NCBI GenBank assembly: GCA_025358395.1
Contig: JANYJT010000164.1
Span: 1 to 26,192, forward strand
Source: Bacteroidia bacterium
GTDB taxonomy: Bacteria > Bacteroidota > Bacteroidia > Bacteroidales > Prolixibacteraceae
Direction of reading: 5' to 3'
Length of the DNA: 26,192 bases
Numbering within the stretch: the stretch's first letter is position 1; each line of letters begins with the position of its first letter. The notes under the pieces were generated by a model. That model did not search any database. It saw only the letters and a program-made list of their open reading frames with translations, and was not told the DNA's origin. The translations under genes were made by a program, and so were the position numbers. Below, in pieces: positions 17,338 through 25,291 of the stretch.

Positions 17338-17778
17338 ATGAAGTTGAACTGGGGAAATGGATTGATTATTTTCTTTGCGATCTTCTTTATCTGGGTGTTT
17401 TCGTTTGTCTTTTTCGCCATGAGGCAAAACAATGACCTGATGTCGGACGACTATTACCAAAAAGGGGCAAATTACACTGATCAGATCAACATCAACAAAA
17501 GATCGGTTGCTTACCGGGATAGCATTCAAATCAATAAGAGTGGTAATCAGGTGCAAATAGATCTGAGCAAAGGACTTACTTTATCCGGAGATTCTGTATT
17601 CGTGTACTTTTTTCGGTCGTCAGACAAGACGAAAGATTTGCGTCTTGGATTCAAAGCCTCCGAATCACCTTTTCTGATCAAAACTGAAAAGCTCTTTCAT
17701 GGCCGGTACCAGGTCTCGCTGGCATGGAACCTCAGGAATGAGAAGTATAGTGTGACGAAGACATTGGATGTTGAATGA
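17338..17778 (+). CDS. ccoH: cbb3 oxidase assembly protein CcoH (FixH family)
   Basis: FixH/CcoH is a small membrane protein required for assembly and stability of cbb3 oxidase. The product of 146 residues has one N-terminal helix (GLIIFFAIFFIWVFSFVFFA) and a periplasmic domain starting with the family motif DDYYQKGANYTDQI. I chose the ATG at 17338 (MKLNWGNG) over a TTG four codons upstream. The 131 bases after ccoG contain no other gene that I see. The stop codon (17776-17778) is followed at once by a nonamer array. Confidence 0.88.
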   Translation: MKLNWGNGLIIFFAIFFIWVFSFVFFAMRQNNDLMSDDYYQKGANYTDQININKRSVAYRDSIQINKSGNQVQIDLSKGLTLSGDSVFVYFFRSSDKTKDLRLGFKASESPFLIKTEKLFHGRYQVSLAWNLRNEKYSVTKTLDVE

Positions 17779-17898
17779 GGAAGTACTTGGAGTACTTAAA
17801 GTACTTAGAATACTTAGAGTGCCTGTAGCTTCAGTGCTCCCATTCGGTTTTCTCTAACTTTAAGTACTCGAAGTACTCTAAGTATTCTAAGTACTTCT
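17779..17898. repeat. Facing nonamer arrays after ccoH
   Basis: Immediately after the ccoH stop four 9-mers of the type AGTACTTRR run to 17820 (AGTACTTGG, AGTACTTAA, AGTACTTAG, AATACTTAG). A spacer follows, and at 17856-17898 four units of the complementary orientation (such as AAGTACTCT). The arms face each other and could form a hairpin with several mismatches. AGTACT is itself palindromic. The spacer begins GTGCCTGTAGCTTCAG (17819-17834), which matches the hydrolase-gcvP element at 13 of 16 positions. Confidence 0.85.
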
Positions 17899-17919
17899 TA
17901 AAAAACAATTATCGATCAT

Positions 17920-18684
17920 ATGACGATTTTGATAACCGCCTTCCTCCTCGGCCTGATGGGCAGCCTGCATTGCGTTGGAATGTGCGGTCCGATTGCGCTG
18001 AGCTTGCCATTGAGGGGAAAGACGATCTTTCAGAAAATCCTGGGAAGTACCTTCTGGAGCTTGGGCAGAATATTGACTTACAGCTTTATGGGTGCTCTTT
18101 TCGGTCTGATTGGAGCGGGTTTTAAATTCCTGGGCTATCAACAAGTCATCTCTATCGCCATCGGAGCCTTAATGATATTGTCCGTCATTTTGCCTTCCCT
18201 GTTTAAGAAATTCACCATCGGAAATAGCATTTCAATTTTCAGCCCTGTCAGGAAAGGGATGCAGCGGTTGTTTCAGGAAAAAAACAACAAGGCGCTTTTC
18301 CTGATCGGGATCTTCAACGGACTGCTACCCTGCGGCCTCATATATCTGGCCATAGCCGGAGCCATTGGAACTGCTGATATTTTTTTGTCAGTCGGATACA
18401 TGGTCCTTTTCGGATTGGGCACGCTTCCTATGCTGCTGGTTATTTCCTTGTTGGGAAACGTCGTCAGTCAGACCATACGAAAAAAGATAAACAAAGTTGT
18501 GCCGGTTGTTGTCATAATGATCGGAATAATATTTATCCTCAGAGGTTTAAGTTTGGGAATTCCTTATTTGAGTCCGCCGAAAGAGAAGCTAACCCCCACG
18601 GTTCAAATGAAAGTTGACAGTGCCGGCGTTAAGAAAGCGGTCGAAAACGCCTGCTGTCAGAAGGATACTGTTAAAATAAAGTAA
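17920..18684 (+). CDS. SafE/TauE-like membrane protein linked to cbb3 oxidase genes
   Basis: This 254-residue protein has about six transmembrane helices and belongs to the SafE-like (DsbD/UreH-type) membrane family. The N-terminal GSLHCVGMCGPIAL carries a CxxxC pair and the second half has NGLLPCGLIYLAIAGA. The C-terminal tail contains ENACCQKDTVKI with a Cys pair that could bind metal. In many genomes such genes accompany ccoS or ccoI, so a role in copper or cytochrome maturation is likely. Sulphite export is the generic family name and is not supported by the context. It lies between the nonamer array and ccoI. Confidence 0.82.
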   Translation: MTILITAFLLGLMGSLHCVGMCGPIALSLPLRGKTIFQKILGSTFWSLGRILTYSFMGALFGLIGAGFKFLGYQQVISIAIGALMILSVILPSLFKKFTIGNSISIFSPVRKGMQRLFQEKNNKALFLIGIFNGLLPCGLIYLAIAGAIGTADIFLSVGYMVLFGLGTLPMLLVISLLGNVVSQTIRKKINKVVPVVVIMIGIIFILRGLSLGIPYLSPPKEKLTPTVQMKVDSAGVKKAVENACCQKDTVKIK

Positions 18685-18713
18685 TCCCTCAATGAGGTAA
18701 TTTGATCACGCCT

Positions 18714-21098
18714 ATGTTATCTGATAACCAATGTCTTCATTGTGGAGCCGATTGCGGCATAGTTCCTGTTGTTGTTCAGGACAACCGTTTTTGCTGCAAT
18801 GGCTGCAGTCTTGTGTACGGCATTCTCCATGAAAACAAACTAACACAGTACTATTCGCTGGAGAAGACTCCCGGGATTAAACTCGAAGATCTGACTTACG
18901 ACAGCAAATATGCATTTCTGGACAAGGAGGAGGTGCAGGCCAAATTGTACGAATTCAATGAAGGGGATATCGCCAAAACAACACTGTACATTCCTGTTAT
19001 TCACTGCATTTCGTGCATCTGGCTGCTCGAACACCTCAACAAAATCAATCCCGGCATCCTCAATTCCACGGTGAATTTCATTGCAAGGAAGGTCACAATC
19101 ACTTTCAAGAATTCGGAAATTACACTCCGTCAATTGATTGAATTGCTGGTAAGCATTCATTATATCCCCGATATTTCTCAGCAGACACTCGAGAAAAAGA
19201 AGGCGGTTTCCGGTAACAAAACTTTGTTGTACAAAATCGGCGTAGCCGGATTTGTCTTCGGTAATGTGATGCTTTACAGTCTGCCGGAATACCTGAACCA
19301 CAAGCCATTGGGCGAATCGCTTGGTACATTCCTCTATTTTATGAGTTATTTCCTGCTGATTCCACTGGTCTTTTACAGCGGTAGTGACTACCTGATTTCT
19401 GCGTGGCAAAGTCTGAAACGGGGGATCATCAACATCAATCTCCCCATAGCCATCGGGATCATTACTCTATTTTCGGTTACGACTTTTGATGTTTTTACTT
19501 TGCGGGGACCCGGTTATTCCGATTCCCTCGCGGGATTCCTCTTCTTTTTGCTGCTTGGTAGATGGTACCAGAGCAAAAGCTATGAAGCCCTTACTTTTGA
19601 CCGTGATTACAAATCCTATTTCCCTGTCGCGGTAAGCAGGATGGTGGATCATGTTGAGCAGAGCACCTTGCTCGAAGAGATCGCTGTCGGGGATGAATTG
19701 CTGATCCGGAACAAAGAGCTTATTCCGGCAGATGCCATCCTGGTAAGCGGTACGGCCCTGATTGACTATAGTTTCGTCACAGGAGAATCGACCACAATCC
19801 GCAAGAGCGTTGGCGACTTTATCTATGCCGGCGGACGCCAGACCGGTGGCGCGATAACCGTCAGGGTTGAAAAAACGGTCAAACAGAGCCATCTCACTCA
19901 GCTTTGGAATCAGGAGGAGGAGAAAACGCAAGCATCCAAATCGTTCGTCAACTTGACCGACAGGTTAAGCGTATCATTTTCCATTGTTATTCTGGTCTTG
20001 GCACTGCTCGGATTTAGCTGGTGGGTTTGGCACGAAGATCTTCACAAAGCCCTGAAGGTATTTACCTCCGTACTGATCGTCGCTTGCCCCTGCGCGCTCT
20101 CGATGTCGCTTCCCTTCACGCTGGGCAGCGCTATGCGCATTTTTGGCAAAAAAGGAATCTATTTGAAGAATACCACAGTCATAGAAAAGCTAGCCCGGAT
20201 CGACACCATCGTTTTTGACAAGACAGGCACCATCACCAAACCGGATGTTAACAAAATTCAGTTTGTTGGGGATAAGCTGACAGACATGGAAATAAGCGCT
20301 GTTTTCGCTCTAACCCGGCAATCCACTCATCCTTTAAGCAATGCCATCGCCAGAAACTACCAGAGTATCGACCCGATCCCAACCGAGGGTTTTGTTGAAA
20401 TACCTGGAAGAGGAATATTTGGCAAAGTCGGTGGCGACTCATATAAAATGGGTTCTATGGAATTTGTGACCGGTTCTGCTAAAGATACAGTGAACCAGGC
20501 ATCGTGTGTCTATCTGTCTATTGGCGGGCAGGTAAAGGGATATTTCACCATCGAAAACCAGTACCGGGAAGGATTTGATACACTGATGAGCGAGTTGAAG
20601 GGGCGCTTTGATATCTACCTCCTGTCGGGCGACAATGATTCCGAGCGAGGGAAACTGTCTCAATATTTTGATGCTTCAAAGATGCATTTCAATCAGCAGG
20701 CGCAGCAGAAGATGGAATTTATCCGGGCGTTGCAGCAAAAAGGCAAAAATGTACTGATGACCGGCGACGGACTCAACGATGCCGGGGCTTTCCTGCAAAG
20801 CGAAGTAGCCCTCTCTATCGCGGATGATATTTACCACTTCTCCCCTGCCGGGGATGCCATTGTGGATGCCTCCAAACTGGGGCGGCTCTACCGCTTCATC
20901 CTTTTTGCGCACCAGTCGTTGCGCATCGTTAAAATCAGTTTTGCCATCTCTTTTCTCTACAACATCGTCGGATTGTCCTATGCCCTTTCGGGACAACTCT
21001 CGCCCGTCGTTGCTGCCATTCTGATGCCCGTCAGCTCAGTAACGGTGGTGGCTTTTGCCACTTTTGCCACGACCTGGAAGGCAAGGAGGGCTTTATAG
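18714..21098 (+). CDS. ccoI: Copper-exporting P1B-type ATPase for cbb3 assembly (CcoI/FixI)
   Basis: This inner-membrane ATPase moves copper across the membrane for the cbb3 oxidase. It has 794 residues. The N-terminus has the CcoI-type Cys-rich segment (CLHCGADC and CCNGC), then an HMA-like domain with HCISCIW, several helices, the actuator loop TGES, the intramembrane CPC motif (C458, P459, C460), the phosphorylation site DKTGT (D502), STHPLS, and GDGLND in the hinge. All catalytic motifs are intact. The ATG at 18714 begins MLSDNQCLHCG; a TTG at 18702 would add four residues. There is a 29-base gap after the SafE-like gene. Confidence 0.95.
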   Translation: MLSDNQCLHCGADCGIVPVVVQDNRFCCNGCSLVYGILHENKLTQYYSLEKTPGIKLEDLTYDSKYAFLDKEEVQAKLYEFNEGDIAKTTLYIPVIHCISCIWLLEHLNKINPGILNSTVNFIARKVTITFKNSEITLRQLIELLVSIHYIPDISQQTLEKKKAVSGNKTLLYKIGVAGFVFGNVMLYSLPEYLNHKPLGESLGTFLYFMSYFLLIPLVFYSGSDYLISAWQSLKRGIININLPIAIGIITLFSVTTFDVFTLRGPGYSDSLAGFLFFLLLGRWYQSKSYEALTFDRDYKSYFPVAVSRMVDHVEQSTLLEEIAVGDELLIRNKELIPADAILVSGTALIDYSFVTGESTTIRKSVGDFIYAGGRQTGGAITVRVEKTVKQSHLTQLWNQEEEKTQASKSFVNLTDRLSVSFSIVILVLALLGFSWWVWHEDLHKALKVFTSVLIVACPCALSMSLPFTLGSAMRIFGKKGIYLKNTTVIEKLARIDTIVFDKTGTITKPDVNKIQFVGDKLTDMEISAVFALTRQSTHPLSNAIARNYQSIDPIPTEGFVEIPGRGIFGKVGGDSYKMGSMEFVTGSAKDTVNQASCVYLSIGGQVKGYFTIENQYREGFDTLMSELKGRFDIYLLSGDNDSERGKLSQYFDASKMHFNQQAQQKMEFIRALQQKGKNVLMTGDGLNDAGAFLQSEVALSIADDIYHFSPAGDAIVDASKLGRLYRFILFAHQSLRIVKISFAISFLYNIVGLSYALSGQLSPVVAAILMPVSSVTVVAFATFATTWKARRAL

Positions 21099-21231
21099 CT
21101 CGTAAAAAATACCCTCACATTGACTCGGTCTTATTTATAAAATTGATAAATTTACATTGGTTTGAAAGGCTTTCCTATGGACTTGTGGATAGCCATATCA
21201 ATTGGCACTAACTAACTTTTATATCAAAATC

Positions 21232-22509
21232 ATGCACACCTCCCGACGAAAATTTATTACAGCCTCTTTGACCGGCGGACTCGCGGCAACTTTGCCTGGT
21301 TCAACATTTGGATCGGCTCCTGAATCCAAGTCTGGTCCAAAAGCTGACATTGGCTCAACCTATGCCAAACTAGATGAGATCCTGCTGAAACCTGTGTTGA
21401 AAAAGGAGCTTTTCAAGGCTCCTGTGATCATTGAATCGCTTGAATTGCTTCGGTACAAGAATAGTTTCCTTTGCAGGGTACGATCCAAAGATGGGGCTGA
21501 GGGATGGTCTTTCGCGAACGATGGTCCGATGAAATCGTTCTATCCGGTGTTTGTGAACCGGTTGCAACCCTATTTCATCGGGAAAGATGCCCGGGACCTG
21601 GAAGCTTTGTTTGAAGAGGTATACGTGTACCAGAGCAACTATAAATTTCAGAGTCTGGCGCTTTGGGTGCCGGTAGCCACCATCGAATTTGCCATTCTGG
21701 ATATGCTTGGACACATCGCCGGACAGTCGATGGGGCAGCTGATTGGGGAGATCCATCATCCGACGGTAGCATTTTACCAGGCCAACAGCGAACGGGATAT
21801 TGAAGGAGAAGAGGTACTCCGGCACCTTCAGCAGGAAGTATCTGCATCGAAAACCAAGGCGCTGAAATTCAAGGTTGGCGGACGAATGAGCCATCCTGAA
21901 TTTCCGGCAGGCAGATCAGAAAAGCTGATTCCGCTTGTGCGGAAAATATTTGGGGATGAGATGCATCTTTTTGCCGATTCCAACGGGTCGTACGATGCCA
22001 ATGAAGCGATCCGTATCGGAAAAATGCTTCAGGAATACAAATACGATCTTTTCGAGGAACCGGTTCCGTTCGACTGGTACGAGGAGACCAAACAGGTAGC
22101 CGACACCCTCACAATTCCCATTTCGGGCGGCGAACAGGAAGCGAGCATGCACAATTTCAGGTGGCTGATAGCGCATGATGCCCTTCAGATTGTACAACCC
22201 GATGTCTACTATTTCGGTGGGATGATCCGATCTACACGGGTTGCACGCATGGCAGCCGCCCTGGGTAAAACCTGCACACCGCACATCTCCGGTGGAATGG
22301 GATACCTCTACATGATGCATTTTGTCTCCACGTTGCCCAACGCCGGAGCGTTTCACGAATTCAAAGGGGACAACAAAGAGCTGCCGCTGGAATGCAAAAG
22401 CTCATCTTTATTGATTGAGGATGGGAGCATCAAAGTCCCGACAGGTCCGGGATCCGGGGTTGAGGTAGATCCGGATTTTTTGAAAAAATACAAGGTGGTA
22501 ACCGATTAA
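21232..22509 (+). CDS. Enolase-superfamily (mandelate racemase/muconate lactonizing type) protein with Tat-like signal
   Basis: This 425-residue protein begins HTSRRKFITASLTGGLAATLPG, a twin-arginine signal, so it is probably folded in the cytoplasm and exported. The barrel domain has KFK (K212, K214), metal ligands D249 in FADSNGSYD, E275/E276 in FEEPVPF, and E301 in SGGEQEAS, and a possible base in PHISGG (H351). These match the MLE/MR branch, which abstracts a proton alpha to a carboxylate. The substrate is unknown. The ATG at 21232 is preferred because it places the twin arginines near the N-terminus; a TTG at 21202 would add ten residues. An amidase gene follows 70 bases downstream on the same strand. 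Confidence 0.88.
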   Translation: MHTSRRKFITASLTGGLAATLPGSTFGSAPESKSGPKADIGSTYAKLDEILLKPVLKKELFKAPVIIESLELLRYKNSFLCRVRSKDGAEGWSFANDGPMKSFYPVFVNRLQPYFIGKDARDLEALFEEVYVYQSNYKFQSLALWVPVATIEFAILDMLGHIAGQSMGQLIGEIHHPTVAFYQANSERDIEGEEVLRHLQQEVSASKTKALKFKVGGRMSHPEFPAGRSEKLIPLVRKIFGDEMHLFADSNGSYDANEAIRIGKMLQEYKYDLFEEPVPFDWYEETKQVADTLTIPISGGEQEASMHNFRWLIAHDALQIVQPDVYYFGGMIRSTRVARMAAALGKTCTPHISGGMGYLYMMHFVSTLPNAGAFHEFKGDNKELPLECKSSSLLIEDGSIKVPTGPGSGVEVDPDFLKKYKVVTD

Positions 22510-22579
22510 TGTGGCCATTATTATAAGGTTGGAAAAATAAATTGGATTACATCAAATATTAATTGAAAAAATAGGAACG

Positions 22580-24187
22580 ATGGAAAGAAGAAATTTTGTC
22601 AGAAATAGCCTTTTTACAGGCATCACGGTAGTATGCTTACCGCTAACCTCCTGCCGGTTCACTCAAAAGACGGATAAAGGAAAAGTTTCCTCAGATGAAG
22701 TAAATGTCGACGAATTGTCGGTCATGCAATTGCAGGAAAAGGTAAAATCCGGGTTGCTTAGCTATGCCGGGCTGACTAAAATCTATCTCTCGCGGATTCA
22801 GGAAATTGACAAAGCCGGTCCGATGCTTAATGCGGTCATCGAAATCAATCCGGATGCGCTCACGATCGCGGAAAGAATGGATAAAGAGTTCAAAGCGGGA
22901 AAATCCAGGGGACCATTGCACGGAATCCCTGTGCTGATCAAAGACAACATCGACAGTGGCGACAAAATGCAAACTACGGCAGGTTCACTGGCCTTGACAG
23001 GCAATGTGGCAAAAGAAGATGCCTTTGTGGTAACCAGGTTAAGGGCTGCAGGAGCCGTTATTCTGGGCAAAACGAATCTGAGCGAATGGGCCAACTTCAG
23101 ATCTACCCGTTCATCAAGTGGATGGAGCAGTCGCGGGGGACAGACCAAAAACCCATATATCCTGGATCGCAACCCCTGTGGATCCAGCTCAGGATCAGGC
23201 GCGGCTGTTTCAGCCAATCTTTGCGTTGTAGCCGTTGGCACTGAAACGGACGGCTCTATCTCGTGTCCGGCATCGATGAATGGGGTGGTTGGAATCAAAC
23301 CCACCATCGGACTGGTGAGCCGGACCGGAATCATTCCAATCTCAGTAACACAGGATACCGCAGGACCGCTGGCTCGTACCGTGGCAGATGCCGCCCTTTT
23401 GCTCAATACCCTGACAGGAAAGGACCCTAAAGATGTTTCCTCCGTTAAAAATAGGAATCCGCAGGACGACTACTGCAAATACCTGGATGCAAACAGTTTG
23501 AAAGGGAAAAGGATTGGGGTAGAGAAGACATTTCTCAAGCAGCATGAAGGAATTGACAGGTTGCTGAAACAAGCGTTGACTCAGATGGAACAAGCAGGGG
23601 CAACGATTGTGGAAGTAGAGTTTATGGCCAAAACAGCGGAATTTGGGAAAGCTGAATTGGAGCGGTTGGAGTTCGAGTTCAAAGACGGACTCAACAATTA
23701 CCTCGCAACTGCCAATACTACGAACAAGACTTTGAAGGATATCATTGAGTTCAATAAACAGAATGAATCGACTGTGATGCCTTGGTTTAAACAGGAGATC
23801 CTGGAAAGTTCCGAGCTCAGGGGGAACCTGAACAGCAAGGAATACCTGGCGGCCAATGAGAAACTGGCTAAACTGAAAACGTTTATTGATGAGTTGTTCC
23901 TTTCCAAAGATCTGGATGCGCTGTGCGGTCCGGCTACGGGAACACCCTGGTGCAACGATGTCATCAATGGTGATCACTGGACAGGCTATGGGGCATATAC
24001 CCCTGCCGCCATTTTGGGGTATCCGTCCATTACTGTACCCATGGGATTTCTGAGTGGCTTGCCAATTGGACTGGCGTTTTTGGGCCAGGCCTTTACAGAA
24101 CCGCTGCTTGTAGCCATTGGATATGCCTATGAACAAAAATCGGCCAACAGGAAAGCTCCGCAATTTTTGAGCACATTAAACGTTTGA
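22580..24187 (+). CDS. Amidase-signature family lipoprotein
   Basis: This 535-residue hydrolase cleaves amide bonds; the substrate is unknown. The N-terminus MERRNFVRNSLFTGITVVCLPLTSC resembles a lipoprotein signal with LTSC as lipobox, and its RR could also be a Tat signal. The amidase triad is visible: K121 in IPVLIKDNID, serines 202-204 in GSSSGSGAA, and S226 in ETDGSISCPAS, where the common GGSIR is changed to DGSIS. GVVGIKPT follows as usual. The pairing with the preceding exported enolase-family gene suggests a shared extracytoplasmic pathway, perhaps for an amide-linked compound; that is inference. Confidence 0.88.
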   Translation: MERRNFVRNSLFTGITVVCLPLTSCRFTQKTDKGKVSSDEVNVDELSVMQLQEKVKSGLLSYAGLTKIYLSRIQEIDKAGPMLNAVIEINPDALTIAERMDKEFKAGKSRGPLHGIPVLIKDNIDSGDKMQTTAGSLALTGNVAKEDAFVVTRLRAAGAVILGKTNLSEWANFRSTRSSSGWSSRGGQTKNPYILDRNPCGSSSGSGAAVSANLCVVAVGTETDGSISCPASMNGVVGIKPTIGLVSRTGIIPISVTQDTAGPLARTVADAALLLNTLTGKDPKDVSSVKNRNPQDDYCKYLDANSLKGKRIGVEKTFLKQHEGIDRLLKQALTQMEQAGATIVEVEFMAKTAEFGKAELERLEFEFKDGLNNYLATANTTNKTLKDIIEFNKQNESTVMPWFKQEILESSELRGNLNSKEYLAANEKLAKLKTFIDELFLSKDLDALCGPATGTPWCNDVINGDHWTGYGAYTPAAILGYPSITVPMGFLSGLPIGLAFLGQAFTEPLLVAIGYAYEQKSANRKAPQFLSTLNV

Positions 24188-24192
24188 TTTTC

Positions 24193-24336
24193 ATGCGTTT
24201 CATACTATTTTTTCTCTGTCTGATTTGCTACCGGGAAGCCTTCTCCCAGCCGGATATGGTGAAGCCATTCAAGGATTGTGACCTTCATGGTATTAAGACA
24301 GCTGAAAGTTCTGGAATGACGCTCCTTTGGAAATAG
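24193..24336 (+). pseudogene. 47-residue secreted-protein remnant
   Basis: A short open frame starts 5 bases after the amidase stop and encodes a signal-peptide-like N-terminus (MRFILFFLCLICYREAFSQP) followed by about 27 residues ending TLLWK. The end of the signal is followed by PFKDCDLHG, which I find reminiscent of the start of Bacteroidota class D beta-lactamase or penicillin-binding transpeptidase proteins, a weak resemblance. After that point similarity is lost. It may be the 5' stub of a gene cut off when the toxin-antitoxin module arrived. It could also be a small real gene. Confidence 0.35.
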
Positions 24337-24351
24337 AAAAAGCAATCGTGA

Positions 24352-24374
24352 ATTATTCTATAATTTAGAATAAT
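24352..24374 (+). promoter_or_regulatory. Inverted repeat upstream of higBA, likely operator
   Basis: Two 9-bp arms (ATTATTCTA and TAGAATAAT) match perfectly in inverted orientation around a 5-base spacer. The repeat ends two bases before the predicted -33 element. In HigBA systems the antitoxin usually binds such a site to repress its own operon, so this is a plausible operator. The binding is inferred. Confidence 0.55.
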
Positions 24375-24376
24375 AT

Positions 24377-24407
24377 TTTGCATACCAAAACATTTTAATT
24401 AACTTTG
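24377..24407 (+). promoter_or_regulatory. Predicted higBA promoter
   Basis: TTTG (24377-24380) is followed after 19 bases by TAACTTTG (24400-24407), an exact match to the Bacteroidota -33/-7 promoter pattern. The higB ATG is at 24428, 20 bases after the -7 element. Confidence 0.7.
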
Positions 24408-24427
24408 TGAGATATGACAACTGACCT

Positions 24428-24721
24428 ATGAGGGTTATAGCACACCGGACGCTGGTGAAATTTTACGCTGGAAGGCCGGATGCCAAAACTGCCATAGAGA
24501 ACTGGTACACCAGAACCAGTTGTGCTGATTGGCAATTCTTTGCTGACATTAAGAAGGATTTTAATGGTGTTGACAATGTAGGAAATCAGCACTATGTATT
24601 TAATTTAAAGGGTAATGAATACCGTTTGGTGGTGGTCATAAAATTTCAAATAAAGATGGTTTACATCCGATTTATCGGTTCACACAGTGAGTACAATACA
24701 ATTGATTGCAAAAATATTTAG
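24428..24721 (+). CDS. higB: HigB-family toxin (mRNA interferase)
   Basis: This 97-residue protein matches the HigB toxin family, RelE-fold ribosome-dependent mRNA-cleaving enzymes. The order of segments is typical: MRVIAHRTLVKFYAGRPDAK, ADWQFFADIKKDF, YVFNLKGNEYRLVVVIKF, and the closing VYIRFIGSHSEYNTIDC. The start is the ATG at 24428; the family normally begins just so. The stop is 3 bases before the antitoxin GTG, toxin-first, as usual for higBA. The catalytic activity is inferred from the family. Confidence 0.9.
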   Translation: MRVIAHRTLVKFYAGRPDAKTAIENWYTRTSCADWQFFADIKKDFNGVDNVGNQHYVFNLKGNEYRLVVVIKFQIKMVYIRFIGSHSEYNTIDCKNI

Positions 24722-24724
24722 GCC

Positions 24725-25090
24725 GTGACGAAAATTGAAACAGAAAGACAGTACAAAGCCTCCATGGAAAGGATAGAGGAACTTTTGCCTCTGGTTAATG
24801 AGAGCACTCCATTGTATGACAGGAACCTGGTGGAATTAGAATTACTATCAAATCTTGTTGCCGATTATGATGAGGCACATTTTCCGATTGCAACGCCTAC
24901 GCTCCCGGAGGTTTTGAAGTTAAAGATGTATGAAAGAGAACTAACCCAGGTCAAATTATCAGAAATAATCGGGGTCAGTCCATCGCGGGTGAGTGAATAC
25001 CTAAACGGGAAAAGTGAACCCACCTTGAAAGTTGCCCGCGAAATCTGTGTAAAACTGGATATCAGTCCCAATATCGTCCTTGGAATCTAA
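24725..25090 (+). CDS. higA: HigA-family antitoxin with C-terminal HTH
   Basis: This 121-residue antitoxin should bind HigB and repress the operon. Residues about 10-65 form an acidic helical N-terminal part. The C-terminal half is a Cro/CI-type helix-turn-helix (LTQVKLSEIIGVSPSRVSEY, then LNGKSEPTLKVAREICVKL). The start is a GTG at 24725 after the toxin stop; no ATG lies near enough to cover the N-terminus. This longer HigA type with an extended N-terminal region is common in Bacteroidota. Confidence 0.88.
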   Translation: MTKIETERQYKASMERIEELLPLVNESTPLYDRNLVELELLSNLVADYDEAHFPIATPTLPEVLKLKMYERELTQVKLSEIIGVSPSRVSEYLNGKSEPTLKVAREICVKLDISPNIVLGI

Positions 25091-25192
25091 AATTAAAAGA
25101 CTTTCGGGAGGACAAATAATTCTCAGAAGAAGTAATTCATCATTGCATCGAAATCTTCACAATAAAATCTAGGCCAAGATCGATTTTTATCG

Positions 25193-25200
25193 TATGTTTG
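25193..25200 (+). promoter_or_regulatory. Predicted -7 promoter element of tRNA-Lys
   Basis: TATGTTTG matches TAnnTTTG exactly and lies 17 bases before the tRNA. No clear TTTG is seen at the usual upstream distance. The rest of 25091-25192 holds no gene. Confidence 0.5.
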
Positions 25201-25217
25201 CACCTCAATAAAAAAAT

Positions 25218-25290
25218 GACTCCGTAGCTCAGCTGGTAGAGCAATTGACTCTTAATCAATGGGTCGTGGGTTCGAATCCCACCGGGGTCA
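25218..25290 (+). tRNA. tRNA-Lys (CTT anticodon)
   Basis: The 73-nt cloverleaf is complete. The acceptor stem pairs GACTCCG with CGGGGTC, with the discriminator A at 25290. The anticodon stem ATTGA/TCAAT frames the loop CTCTTAA with anticodon CTT (25251-25253). The T-arm has GTGGG, the TTCGAAT loop and CCCAC. The 3' CCA is not encoded. A decayed integrase frame begins immediately after the tRNA, so this gene may have served as an attachment site. Confidence 0.97.
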
Positions 25291-25291
25291 C

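Noticed and set aside
17779..17898. Possible CRISPR array
   Set aside because: Units are only 9 nt with no unique spacers and face each other; this is a periodic palindrome. The same reasoning excludes the heptad arrays.
23342..24163. 273-codon minus-strand open frame inside the amidase gene
   Set aside because: It lies wholly within a gene with clear amidase motifs and encodes no recognisable protein; it is an antisense shadow.
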